Below are positions 18,373 to 25,196 of a DNA stretch of 35,006 nucleotides, piece by piece. The position numbers were made by a program, and so were the translations under genes. The DNA lies in the NCBI GenBank assembly GCA_944388215.1, contig CALXHT010000045.1:1-35006 (forward strand), given 5' to 3'. Every line of letters begins with the position of its first letter. Within the stretch, counting starts at the first letter, position 1. Below the pieces are notes generated by a model, which was not told the DNA's origin, made no database searches, and worked only from the letters and a program-made list of their open reading frames with translations. The DNA is from an uncultured Gemmiger sp. (GTDB taxonomy: Bacteria; Bacillota; Clostridia; Oscillospirales; Ruminococcaceae).

Positions 18373-19653
18373 TTACTGCTGGTCAGCCAGCAGTTTTTCA
18401 ACGACCGCCAGGCGCACACAGACGCACAGCAGCGCAGAAGCAGTTTCGACCTCATCCAGACTGGGATACGTCGGCGCGATGCGCAGATGAGAGTCTTCGG
18501 GATCCTTGTGGTAGGGGTAAGCGGAACCGGCGCCCGTCAGGGTCAGGCCGCAATCCTTGCAGAGCTGCGCCACACGCTTGGCACAGCCGGGCATCACATA
18601 CAGGCTGATGAAGTAGCCGCCCTTGGGGTTGGTCCAGTGTGCAATGTTGCCGCAGGGGCTGAGCTCTTCCGCAAAGGTGGTCTTGACGGCATCAAAGCAG
18701 GGCACCAGACGGCGGCGATGCTTTGCCATGTGCGCCAGAACGCCTTCCTTGTTCTTCAGGAAACGAACGTGACGCAGCTGGTTCATCTTGTCGTAGCTGA
18801 TGATCATGGTGGAGAACCGCTTGCAGATGTACTTCATGGAGTTCTCACTGCAGGCGATGGCAGAGACACCGGCGCCGGGGAAGGTGATTTTGCTCGTCGA
18901 GGTGAACATGAAAACACGGTCCTCGGTGCCGTACTTCTTGCTCTCGTTGAGGAGCACCGGGGTCTCGATGATTTCGTCGGTCAGATGATGAACAATGTAG
19001 GCTTCATCCCAGAAGATCTTGAAGTCGGGAGCGGCCGTCTTCATGGCAGCAAAGCGGCGGATCGTTTCGTCGCTGTAGGTGTAGCCATCAGGGTTGGAAT
19101 ACTGCGGCACACACCAGATACCCTTGATGGTATCATCCTCCGCCACCAGTTTCTCGATCATATCCATGTCGGGGCCGTCCTCGGACATGGGAATGTTGAT
19201 CATTTCAAAGCCCATCTCTTCCGTGATGGCAAAATGGCGGTCATAGCCGGGCACGGGGCACAGGAACTTGCGCTTCTCCACCTGGGACCAGGGGCACGGA
19301 GATTCGGGATACCCGAACATAAAGCCGATGGCAACCAGATTGTACATGAGCTGCAGGCTGGAGTTGCCGCCCACAAAAACTTCGGCAGGCGTAACACCCA
19401 TGACATCGGCAAAGAGCTCCCGCGCTTCCTGCAGGCCCTCCAGGTTGCCGTAGTTGCGAGCGTCGACACCGTCATCGGTGGTATAGTCGTCCATTTTCAA
19501 CAGATCCATCGCCAGGTCCATCTGATGAGGGCCGGGCTTGCCGCGCGCCATGTTGAGTTTCAGTCCCATATCCTGAAACTTCTTGTACTCCGCTGTCAGG
19601 CGATCCTTCTCAGCGGTGAGCGCAGCACGGTCCATTGCAAAATAGTCTGCCAT
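18373..19653 (-). CDS. PLP-dependent aminotransferase, likely aspartate aminotransferase subgroup Ic
   Basis: 426-residue fold-type I aminotransferase. The start MADYFAMDR has a GGGGGAA ribosome site. The N-terminal NMARGKPGPHQMDLAMDLL and the PLP-lysine motif FTSTSKITFPGAGVSA (about residues 251-266) are typical of the Aminotran_MocR-like family (PF12897), whose characterised members are aspartate aminotransferases. Substrate is therefore an inference. There is no N-terminal GntR DNA-binding domain, so it is an enzyme, not a MocR regulator. First gene of the unit leading into secDF, with promoter at 19725-19753. A weak GC hairpin without a T tract (18343-18358) separates it from secDF. Confidence 0.88.
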   Translation of the reverse strand: MADYFAMDRAALTAEKDRLTAEYKKFQDMGLKLNMARGKPGPHQMDLAMDLLKMDDYTTDDGVDARNYGNLEGLQEARELFADVMGVTPAEVFVGGNSSLQLMYNLVAIGFMFGYPESPCPWSQVEKRKFLCPVPGYDRHFAITEEMGFEMINIPMSEDGPDMDMIEKLVAEDDTIKGIWCVPQYSNPDGYTYSDETIRRFAAMKTAAPDFKIFWDEAYIVHHLTDEIIETPVLLNESKKYGTEDRVFMFTSTSKITFPGAGVSAIACSENSMKYICKRFSTMIISYDKMNQLRHVRFLKNKEGVLAHMAKHRRRLVPCFDAVKTTFAEELSPCGNIAHWTNPKGGYFISLYVMPGCAKRVAQLCKDCGLTLTGAGSAYPYHKDPEDSHLRIAPTYPSLDEVETASALLCVCVRLAVVEKLLADQQ

Positions 19654-19724
19654 ATCATTTCCCCCTATAGTATAGTTTCCCGCGATATCCCCTCTATTTT
19701 GACGCAATCGCAGGCATACACTAC

Positions 19725-19753
19725 ATTATATACGATTCATACAAAAGAAACAA
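19725..19753 (-). promoter_or_regulatory. promoter of the aminotransferase-secDF-nrdR unit
   Basis: Minus-strand TTGTTT (19748-19753) and TATAAT (19725-19730), 17-base spacer, about 70 bases upstream of the aminotransferase ATG. Confidence 0.75.
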
Positions 19754-19835
19754 GCATTTTCTTTAGCATTTGACTATAAAAAGATAAAAAAATGAAAAGG
19801 CAACGAAAGCGTGGCAGGCAAAAATTATATAAATA

Positions 19836-19863
19836 TTGATTTTTGGCAGATTTTCTTTATACT
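19836..19863 (+). promoter_or_regulatory. promoter of the nitroreductase gene
   Basis: TTGATT (19836-19841) and TATACT (19858-19863), 16-base spacer, 35 bases upstream of the ATG, in a very AT-rich divergent intergenic region. Confidence 0.6.
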
Positions 19864-19898
19864 AGAAAGTAGAAATTACAAACACAGGAGGTTGCAAC

Positions 19899-20432
19899 AT
19901 GGAATTTGATGCGCTTATTAAAGAGAGAAGAAGTATCCGGCAATATGATCCGGCCAAAACAGTGGCGGCAGATCAGATTTCCGCCATTGTGACAGCGGCC
20001 ATCGAAGCTCCCTCCTGGAAGAATTCCCAGACGGCGCGGTACCATGCGGTTCTTTCCGAAGAGATGCGCGCACGGTTTCTGCAGCAATGCCTGCCTGAGC
20101 GCAATGCCAAAAAAGCGGAACATGCCGCACTGGTGGTGACTACCTTTGTGAAGGAAACTGCCGGATTTACCCAGGGTCAGCCGGACAATGAATGTGCGGA
20201 CGGCTGGGGATTCTATGATCTCGGCCTGCATAATGCGCTGTTTCTTTTGAAAGCGAAGGAACTGGGACTGGACACACTGGTCATGGGACTGCGGGATGCG
20301 AAGGCCATCCGGGATCTTTTGAAGATTCCCGAGGAGGAAACCATTGTGTCGGTCATTGCTGTAGGCTATGCGGCCCAGCCTGCCGTGCATCCCCCGCGCA
20401 AATCTACGGAAGACATCTTGAAATTCTACTGA
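19899..20432 (+). CDS. nitroreductase family protein
   Basis: 177-residue FMN-dependent oxidoreductase. The family opening IKERRSIRQYDP (residues 7-18) contributes the Arg/Ser FMN-phosphate contacts, and APSWKNSQTARY (about 36-47) is the second FMN block. The central [24 protein letters not shown] helix and the C-terminal PRKSTEDILKFY complete the fold. Ribosome site AGGAGG. Single-gene unit with its own promoter and terminator. The physiological substrate (nitro compound, quinone or flavin) is unknown. Confidence 0.92.
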   Translation: MEFDALIKERRSIRQYDPAKTVAADQISAIVTAAIEAPSWKNSQTARYHAVLSEEMRARFLQQCLPERNAKKAEHAALVVTTFVKETAGFTQGQPDNECADGWGFYDLGLHNALFLLKAKELGLDTLVMGLRDAKAIRDLLKIPEEETIVSVIAVGYAAQPAVHPPRKSTEDILKFY

Positions 20433-20442
20433 TCCACAAAAA

Positions 20443-20484
20443 AATCCCGCAGCCGATACATGGGGTATCGCTGCGGGATTTTCT
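20443..20484 (+). terminator. intrinsic terminator of the nitroreductase gene
   Basis: Long stem: 20445-20453 pairs with 20470-20478 and, after one bulged base, 20455-20459 pairs with 20465-20469. Loop of 5 bases, followed by TTTTCT and preceded by an A run. It also abuts the 3' end of tRNA-Leu and may serve both directions. Confidence 0.88.
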
Positions 20485-20485
20485 A

Positions 20486-20569
20486 TGCCGCCGACCGGGA
20501 TCGAACCGGTACGGTATCGCTACCGAGGGATTTTAAGTCCCTTGCGTCTGCCAGTTCCGCCACGGCGGC
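20486..20569 (-). tRNA. tRNA-Leu (anticodon TAA)
   Basis: 84-base class II tRNA on the minus strand. Acceptor GCCGCCG/CGGCGGC with discriminator A, D arm with AACTGGCAGAC, anticodon stem GGGA around loop CTTAAAA (anticodon TAA), an extended variable arm and the T loop GGTTCGATCCC. The CCA end is not encoded. Promoter at 20581-20609. Confidence 0.96.
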
Positions 20570-20580
20570 AGATTGTGTTT

Positions 20581-20609
20581 ATTGTACAACAGCAAGGGGT
20601 AAATGTCAA
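20581..20609 (-). promoter_or_regulatory. promoter of tRNA-Leu
   Basis: Minus-strand TTGACA (20604-20609) and TACAAT (20581-20586), 17-base spacer, just upstream of the tRNA 5' end at 20569. Confidence 0.85.
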
Positions 20610-20615
20610 TGTGGA

Positions 20616-20645
20616 TTGAAGAGGACCGCTCAGATATGGTATACT
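20616..20645 (+). promoter_or_regulatory. promoter of the DUF6311-rluA pair
   Basis: TTGAAG (20616-20621) and TATACT (20640-20645), 18-base spacer, 30 bases upstream of the ATG at 20676. It is divergent from the tRNA-Leu promoter, with about 6 bases between the two -35 boxes. Confidence 0.6.
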
Positions 20646-20675
20646 GATAAAAAAATTCAGACGAGGGCTACGAGA

Positions 20676-22628
20676 ATGCTCCAACAGAAATTCACATCCA
20701 ACCGGCAGCTGCGGCTTTTTGCGCTGGGAGCGCTTTTGGGTATTGCGGCATTTTTACTGGTCTACGGATTTGTACCGCTGGATGTTACAAACGATGCTTT
20801 CTGCCGCGGCGGCTATGTGGAAAAGGATATCCAGCAGCACTATGCAGGGTGGCTGTTCTATCAGCAGAGTTCCCTTTCCTTCCCCCTGTGTGTCACCACG
20901 GCCATCAATGCGCCCCAGGGCATCAGTATCGCGTATACCGATTCCATCCCGTTGGTGGCGCTGCTCTGCAAGCCGCTGGCCGGTTTGCTGGGCGGTACCT
21001 TCCAGTATTTCGGATGGTTCACCTTGCTTTGTTTTGCGCTGCAGGGCGGTTTCGGCGCACTGCTTTGCGGCCTTTTCTCCCAGGGCACACTCCGCCCGGT
21101 GCTGGGGACCCTCCTGTTTGTTTCCAGCCCCATTTTGTACGAGCGGGCGTTTCGCCATACCTCTCTGGGGGCACAATGGATGGTTCTGGCAGCGCTGTAT
21201 CTGTATTTCCGCATGCGACGCGAAGGGCGTTATGCCTCCCTGGGATTATTCCTGCTCAATGTGGCAGCCATCGGAATCCATCCCTACTTTTTGCCCATGA
21301 CCTATGGCATCACCCTGGCCTTGCTGCTGCAGCATTCGGCAGAGAAACGCCAATGGAAAGGTCCCTGCCTGTATCTTGCGGCCGATCTGCTCTGCACGCT
21401 GGGGCTGGGATGGCTGCTCGGTTTTTTCTACGGTATCGCCACCAGCGGCGGACAGGCCCTGTACGGCTATTTTTCCATGAACCTTAATGCTCTGTGGAAT
21501 CCGGCAGGTGTCAACGGAACCCTCTACAGCCGCCTGCTGCCCGCACAAAATCAGGTCAACGGAAACTACGATGCCTTTGCCTATCTGGGTTTGGGCGTGC
21601 TCGTAGCGCTGCCGATAGTCCTGATTCTGGCACGCAAACGTATCCGAACACATCTTGCCAGGCATTGGGCCCTGACAATCGTCTGCGTTCTCCTGACAGT
21701 CTTTGCTATCAGCAACACCGTTACCGCCAATGGCGCCACGCTTTTTACGATCCCGCTGCCGGGCAAGGTCATTGAACTGTGTTCGGTATTCCGGTCGGGA
21801 GGGCGGCTGTTCTGGCCTGTCTACGATCTGCTGGTTCTGTCTGCCTTTGCGGGATTGTGCCGGTTGCCCTCTTCCCTGTTGGCAGTGATTCTGCTGGTTG
21901 TGGTACAGGTCTGGGATGTGAGCACTGGTATTTGGCAGCGCCATCTGGACATGGCAGCTGCAGTGCAGACAGACGCTTTCCCCAGCGCCCTGGAAAGCAA
22001 TTTCTGGGAGGAGGCGGTCCGGTACCGGCATATTGAATCGGTGGAAGGAATCCAGGACGACGCATTGCATCTGGCTCTGTATGCCGCTGACCACGGAATG
22101 ACAACAAATGATCCCTTTGCGGCGCGATACGACGCTGCAGAATTGGAACAGGAGCGCCAGACTGTTTTGCGGGAACTGTCGGAAGGCACCCTGCGTGAGG
22201 ATACCCTGTATCTGTTTGCGGAGGAAGGGGCGTTTTTGCAGGCGGTGGAACCGGTCAAAGAGCAGGCATGGTGCGGTTCCGTGACCAGCGAAGACGGCAG
22301 CTGTACGTGGTATGTGATTGCCCCGGGCCTGCAGAATACGGCGATGGATGATCTGTGCACCGTATATGATGCTTCCTATCCGCTTCGGCTTGCCGATTAT
22401 ACCGATGCGCTGTGGAACCGTGGCGTGCTGGATTCCACCAAAAAGACTGTCTGCTTTGCCGATTCTCCGTTTGCCCGTGCCAAACTGGAAAACGCGGAAT
22501 ATCTATGCGCAGGCGGAAACAAGTATAAAATCACCCAGGTGGATGACAGCGATCCGGGATGGCTGATGGTCACCCTGGAGATTGAAGATGCCACCATTTT
22601 GTGGGGGCAGGAGTTGACGACACAATGA
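20676..22628 (+). CDS. polytopic membrane protein, DUF6311-like
   Basis: 650-residue integral membrane protein. About ten hydrophobic segments fill residues 12-420, followed by a roughly 200-residue soluble C-terminal domain. The first loop has VEKDIQQHYAGWLFYQ with acidic residues after TM1, as in GT-C-fold glycosyltransferases, and the overall plan resembles DUF6311 proteins. Function is unknown; a lipid-linked sugar transferase is possible but unproven. The start MLQQKFTSN follows a promoter and a GAGGG-like ribosome site; the frame upstream reads into tRNA-Leu and is not coding. It ends in an ATGA overlap with the pseudouridine synthase gene, so the two are translationally coupled. Confidence 0.7.
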   Translation: MLQQKFTSNRQLRLFALGALLGIAAFLLVYGFVPLDVTNDAFCRGGYVEKDIQQHYAGWLFYQQSSLSFPLCVTTAINAPQGISIAYTDSIPLVALLCKPLAGLLGGTFQYFGWFTLLCFALQGGFGALLCGLFSQGTLRPVLGTLLFVSSPILYERAFRHTSLGAQWMVLAALYLYFRMRREGRYASLGLFLLNVAAIGIHPYFLPMTYGITLALLLQHSAEKRQWKGPCLYLAADLLCTLGLGWLLGFFYGIATSGGQALYGYFSMNLNALWNPAGVNGTLYSRLLPAQNQVNGNYDAFAYLGLGVLVALPIVLILARKRIRTHLARHWALTIVCVLLTVFAISNTVTANGATLFTIPLPGKVIELCSVFRSGGRLFWPVYDLLVLSAFAGLCRLPSSLLAVILLVVVQVWDVSTGIWQRHLDMAAAVQTDAFPSALESNFWEEAVRYRHIESVEGIQDDALHLALYAADHGMTTNDPFAARYDAAELEQERQTVLRELSEGTLREDTLYLFAEEGAFLQAVEPVKEQAWCGSVTSEDGSCTWYVIAPGLQNTAMDDLCTVYDASYPLRLADYTDALWNRGVLDSTKKTVCFADSPFARAKLENAEYLCAGGNKYKITQVDDSDPGWLMVTLEIEDATILWGQELTTQ

Positions 22629-23533
22629 AAGAACTGCATGTAAAAAGTCTTTTGCCGGTACGGCTGGACAAATATCTGATGGAACAATACCCTTCTCTCG
22701 GGTTGGGACGCCTGAATAAGGCGCTGCGGGAAAACAAGATCAAGGTGAACGGAAAAAAAATGCCGCTTTCCACCCGGGTTCAAAACGGAGATATCATTCG
22801 GCTGTTTCTGAAAGAAGAGCAACTGGAAGACCGTCCCCTGCCTCCTGCGGTGTTTGTCTATGAGGACGAGGATATTCTGGTGGTCAACAAGCCGGCCGGC
22901 ATCGAGGTGGATGGCCCGGCAGCCGATACCCTGATAAAGCGTGTCCAGGCAACCTTGTCGGCAAAGGGAGAACCGGGACATGCGGTGCTGTGTCATCGGC
23001 TGGATACCGGAACCAGTGGATTGGTGTTGCTGGCCAGGAATGCACAGGCAGAGCAATTTCTCACGGCTGCCATCAAGGCACGTGCCATTGAGAAGCGGTA
23101 TCTCTGCGTGACCTTTGGACGGCCGAAGCCTCCGGCGGCACTGATGCACGATTACCTGATCAAGGACGCCCAGCGCGGCGTGGTCCGCATCGTTTCCTCC
23201 CCTGCCGCCGGCGCCAAGGAAGTTATTACCGGCTATGAAACGTTGGCGGTGAGCGGTCGTCTGGCGCTTTTGCAGGTGGAGCTGGTGACGGGACGGACAC
23301 ATCAGATTCGGGCTCATCTGGCACATATCGGATGCCCGATTCTGGGGGATTCCAAATACGGAAACAATGCGGCAAACCGGGAACTGCATTTCAAGTATCA
23401 GGCTTTATGCGCATGGGAACTGCGGTTCCCCGCCAAAATTGATGCCCCCCAATTTGCCCACCTGGCGGGCCGCGTATTTCACGCGGAAAAGCCCTGGTAT
23501 TGCAGCCAGGTTACTGACGGTACGCTGCAATAA
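22625..23533 (+). CDS. RluA family pseudouridine synthase
   Basis: 302-residue rRNA-modifying enzyme that isomerises uridine to pseudouridine. An N-terminal S4 RNA-binding domain (about residues 8-65, LDKYLMEQYPSLGLGRLNKAL) precedes the catalytic domain, which has HRLDTGTSGLVLLARN (catalytic aspartate in HRLDTG, near residue 124) and the C-terminal GRTHQIRAHLAHIGCPILGDSKYG. The ATG overlaps the upstream stop (ATGA). The exact target position in rRNA (RluC- or RluD-type) cannot be decided by eye. Ends before a strong bidirectional terminator. Confidence 0.93.
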   Translation: MKELHVKSLLPVRLDKYLMEQYPSLGLGRLNKALRENKIKVNGKKMPLSTRVQNGDIIRLFLKEEQLEDRPLPPAVFVYEDEDILVVNKPAGIEVDGPAADTLIKRVQATLSAKGEPGHAVLCHRLDTGTSGLVLLARNAQAEQFLTAAIKARAIEKRYLCVTFGRPKPPAALMHDYLIKDAQRGVVRIVSSPAAGAKEVITGYETLAVSGRLALLQVELVTGRTHQIRAHLAHIGCPILGDSKYGNNAANRELHFKYQALCAWELRFPAKIDAPQFAHLAGRVFHAEKPWYCSQVTDGTLQ

Positions 23534-23540
23534 TAAAAGA

Positions 23541-23573
23541 AAAGCTGCTTTCATCGGAAAGCAGCTTTTTCTT
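23541..23573. terminator. bidirectional intrinsic terminator
   Basis: 12-bp stem AAAGCTGCTTTC/GAAAGCAGCTTT with an ATCG loop, T tract on the plus side (TTTTTCTT) and TTTTCTTTTATT on the minus side. It serves both the rluA gene and the convergent alaS-to-rnmV operon. Confidence 0.93.
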
Positions 23574-24168
23574 ATGCTTCGAGGCTGGCGATGTAAGCAG
23601 ACAGACTGTCCCGGGTATACAGCGTAGAAAGGACCTGCAGCAGTTCTTTTTTGCTCAGCCGTGGAGGCAGTCCCAACTGCCGCAGCAGTTGGCGGCGGCG
23701 CGCCGCACTGTTGGCCGTGCCGGAAATCCCCCACTCATACAGATCGCTGTAGGTGATGGGAGATGGGGCCGGTCCCTCCCGGGATGCATCCTGCCGGCTG
23801 TCCAGTGCAAGCTGAAGGCCTCGCAGAATCAGATCATCGGAAATGCCTTCCACCCCCAGAAGTCCTTCCCTGCCGGGAGCTTCTTTCCGTGCCTCTTTCC
23901 CCGCAATGGCCGGCACATAAGCCTGCAGAACATGTTCTGCTCCGACCAGCCCGGTGACAAAATGGCGGATTTTAAATCCTGCCGCGTCGGAATCCGTCAG
24001 GATGATCAGACCTTGGGTGCGCCCCAGACGCTGGAGCATGGTTTGCAGCGCCCGGTCCTTCATGACACGGAAACCGTCAGTTGTCAGGATGGTCCCGTCT
24101 ACCAGGTTGTGAAGACGTGCCGCGTCGTATTTGCCCTCCACCAGAAGTACTTCATGGATCTTTATCAT
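23572..24168 (-). CDS. RNase M5-like Toprim/DUF4093 protein
   Basis: 198-residue protein with an N-terminal Toprim domain (HEVLLVEGKYDAARL with the catalytic glutamate at about residue 11; TDSDAAGFKIR with the DxD at about 58-60) and a C-terminal DUF4093 half, including GLLGVEGISDDL in the place of RNase M5's GVEHA region. This is the architecture of ribonuclease M5, which trims 5S rRNA precursors, so a 5S maturation or related RNA-cutting role is likely. In Bacillus the gene neighbours ksgA; here it follows holA with a 4-base ATGA overlap, so assignment as the true M5 is not certain. Confidence 0.78.
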   Translation of the reverse strand: MIKIHEVLLVEGKYDAARLHNLVDGTILTTDGFRVMKDRALQTMLQRLGRTQGLIILTDSDAAGFKIRHFVTGLVGAEHVLQAYVPAIAGKEARKEAPGREGLLGVEGISDDLILRGLQLALDSRQDASREGPAPSPITYSDLYEWGISGTANSAARRRQLLRQLGLPPRLSKKELLQVLSTLYTRDSLSAYIASLEA

Positions 24169-25196
24169 GTGCGCCTCCCGGCCAGGGACAGCTCACACAA
24201 CGCCTTCTGCATCAGAAGGTCTGCATCCAGTTTGCTGCTTTTGAGATCGAGGTCCAGCTTTTGCAGGGTGCACAGGCACTGCTCCAGCTGATGACGCTTG
24301 AAGCGGGCTGCCGTTTTTTCGGTTTTGCCCAGGCGGTAACTCCATTTGCCGCCATAGCCGAAGTCTTTGGCAACATCAGCCAGACTGCGGCGCCCGCGCT
24401 TTCCCAGAAACACGCGGTACAGGTCCAGATAGTTGCCGATCAGCGCGCCGGTTATCATAATGGGATCATTCTGCAATTCCAGCAGGGTTTTCAGCCGTTT
24501 CTGGGCCTGGTCTGCCCGGCCGGATACAACCAGTTCCACCATCTCAAAGGTATCTGCATCCAACGTTACCGTGCCCAGCTGCTGAACCATTTCCTGGGTA
24601 ATGATTCCGTAGTTTGCCAAAGCGGCCAGCTTGGCGATTTCATTCTGGAGAAGAAACTGATCTTCCCCGCAGCGATCCAACAGGGCGGTTTCGGTTCCGG
24701 GGGCGAAGGAAGCCCCTGCTTCTTCCGCCCAGCCCCGCGCCAGAGCCTGCAGTTCTGAGCGCCCCGGCTTATTGATCTGTACGCAGTAGCCAATGCGTTC
24801 GCAGGCGGCAATCAGCTTTTGTTCCCGTTTTCCGGGACGCAGTTTGCCGAACTTTTCTTCCATGACGCTGGTCATGACAAAGATGGCATTTTCCGTATCA
24901 GCCAGCGTTTCGCAGAGTTCCTGCAGATCCTTGTCCGAATAGGTGGAAGGCCGGATCAGCGGCATGAGCACCAGTCGTTTGCCGCCAAAGAAAGATATGG
25001 TACCGGCCGCCAGCACGATCTCTTCCACAGTGGGGGTGGGGCCGTCCAACACGGTCGTCTCCGGGTCATCCTGATTCAATACCTGCAAAGCTTTGTTGGC
25101 CGCGGTGCGAGCCAGGGCTTCATCCGAAGCGTAGAAATAGTACAGGGCGCAGCCGGACTGCAGTCGTTTTTTCAGTTCTTTTTCACTGTAGAGCAA
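24165..25196 (-). CDS. holA: DNA polymerase III subunit delta
   Basis: 343-residue clamp-loader subunit that opens the beta sliding clamp. The pattern is typical of HolA: an N-terminal AAA+-like domain without a Walker A motif (MLYSEKELKKRLQSG, YFYASDEALARTAANKAL, SFFGGKRLVLMPLIRP), then FLLQNEIAKLAAL and the C-terminal collar helices (YRVFLGKRGRRSLADVAKDFGYGGKWSYRLGK). It overlaps the end of comEC by 14 bases and the Toprim gene by 4. The comEC-holA order is common in Firmicutes and proteobacteria. Confidence 0.94.
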   Translation of the reverse strand: MLYSEKELKKRLQSGCALYYFYASDEALARTAANKALQVLNQDDPETTVLDGPTPTVEEIVLAAGTISFFGGKRLVLMPLIRPSTYSDKDLQELCETLADTENAIFVMTSVMEEKFGKLRPGKREQKLIAACERIGYCVQINKPGRSELQALARGWAEEAGASFAPGTETALLDRCGEDQFLLQNEIAKLAALANYGIITQEMVQQLGTVTLDADTFEMVELVVSGRADQAQKRLKTLLELQNDPIMITGALIGNYLDLYRVFLGKRGRRSLADVAKDFGYGGKWSYRLGKTEKTAARFKRHQLEQCLCTLQKLDLDLKSSKLDADLLMQKALCELSLAGRRT

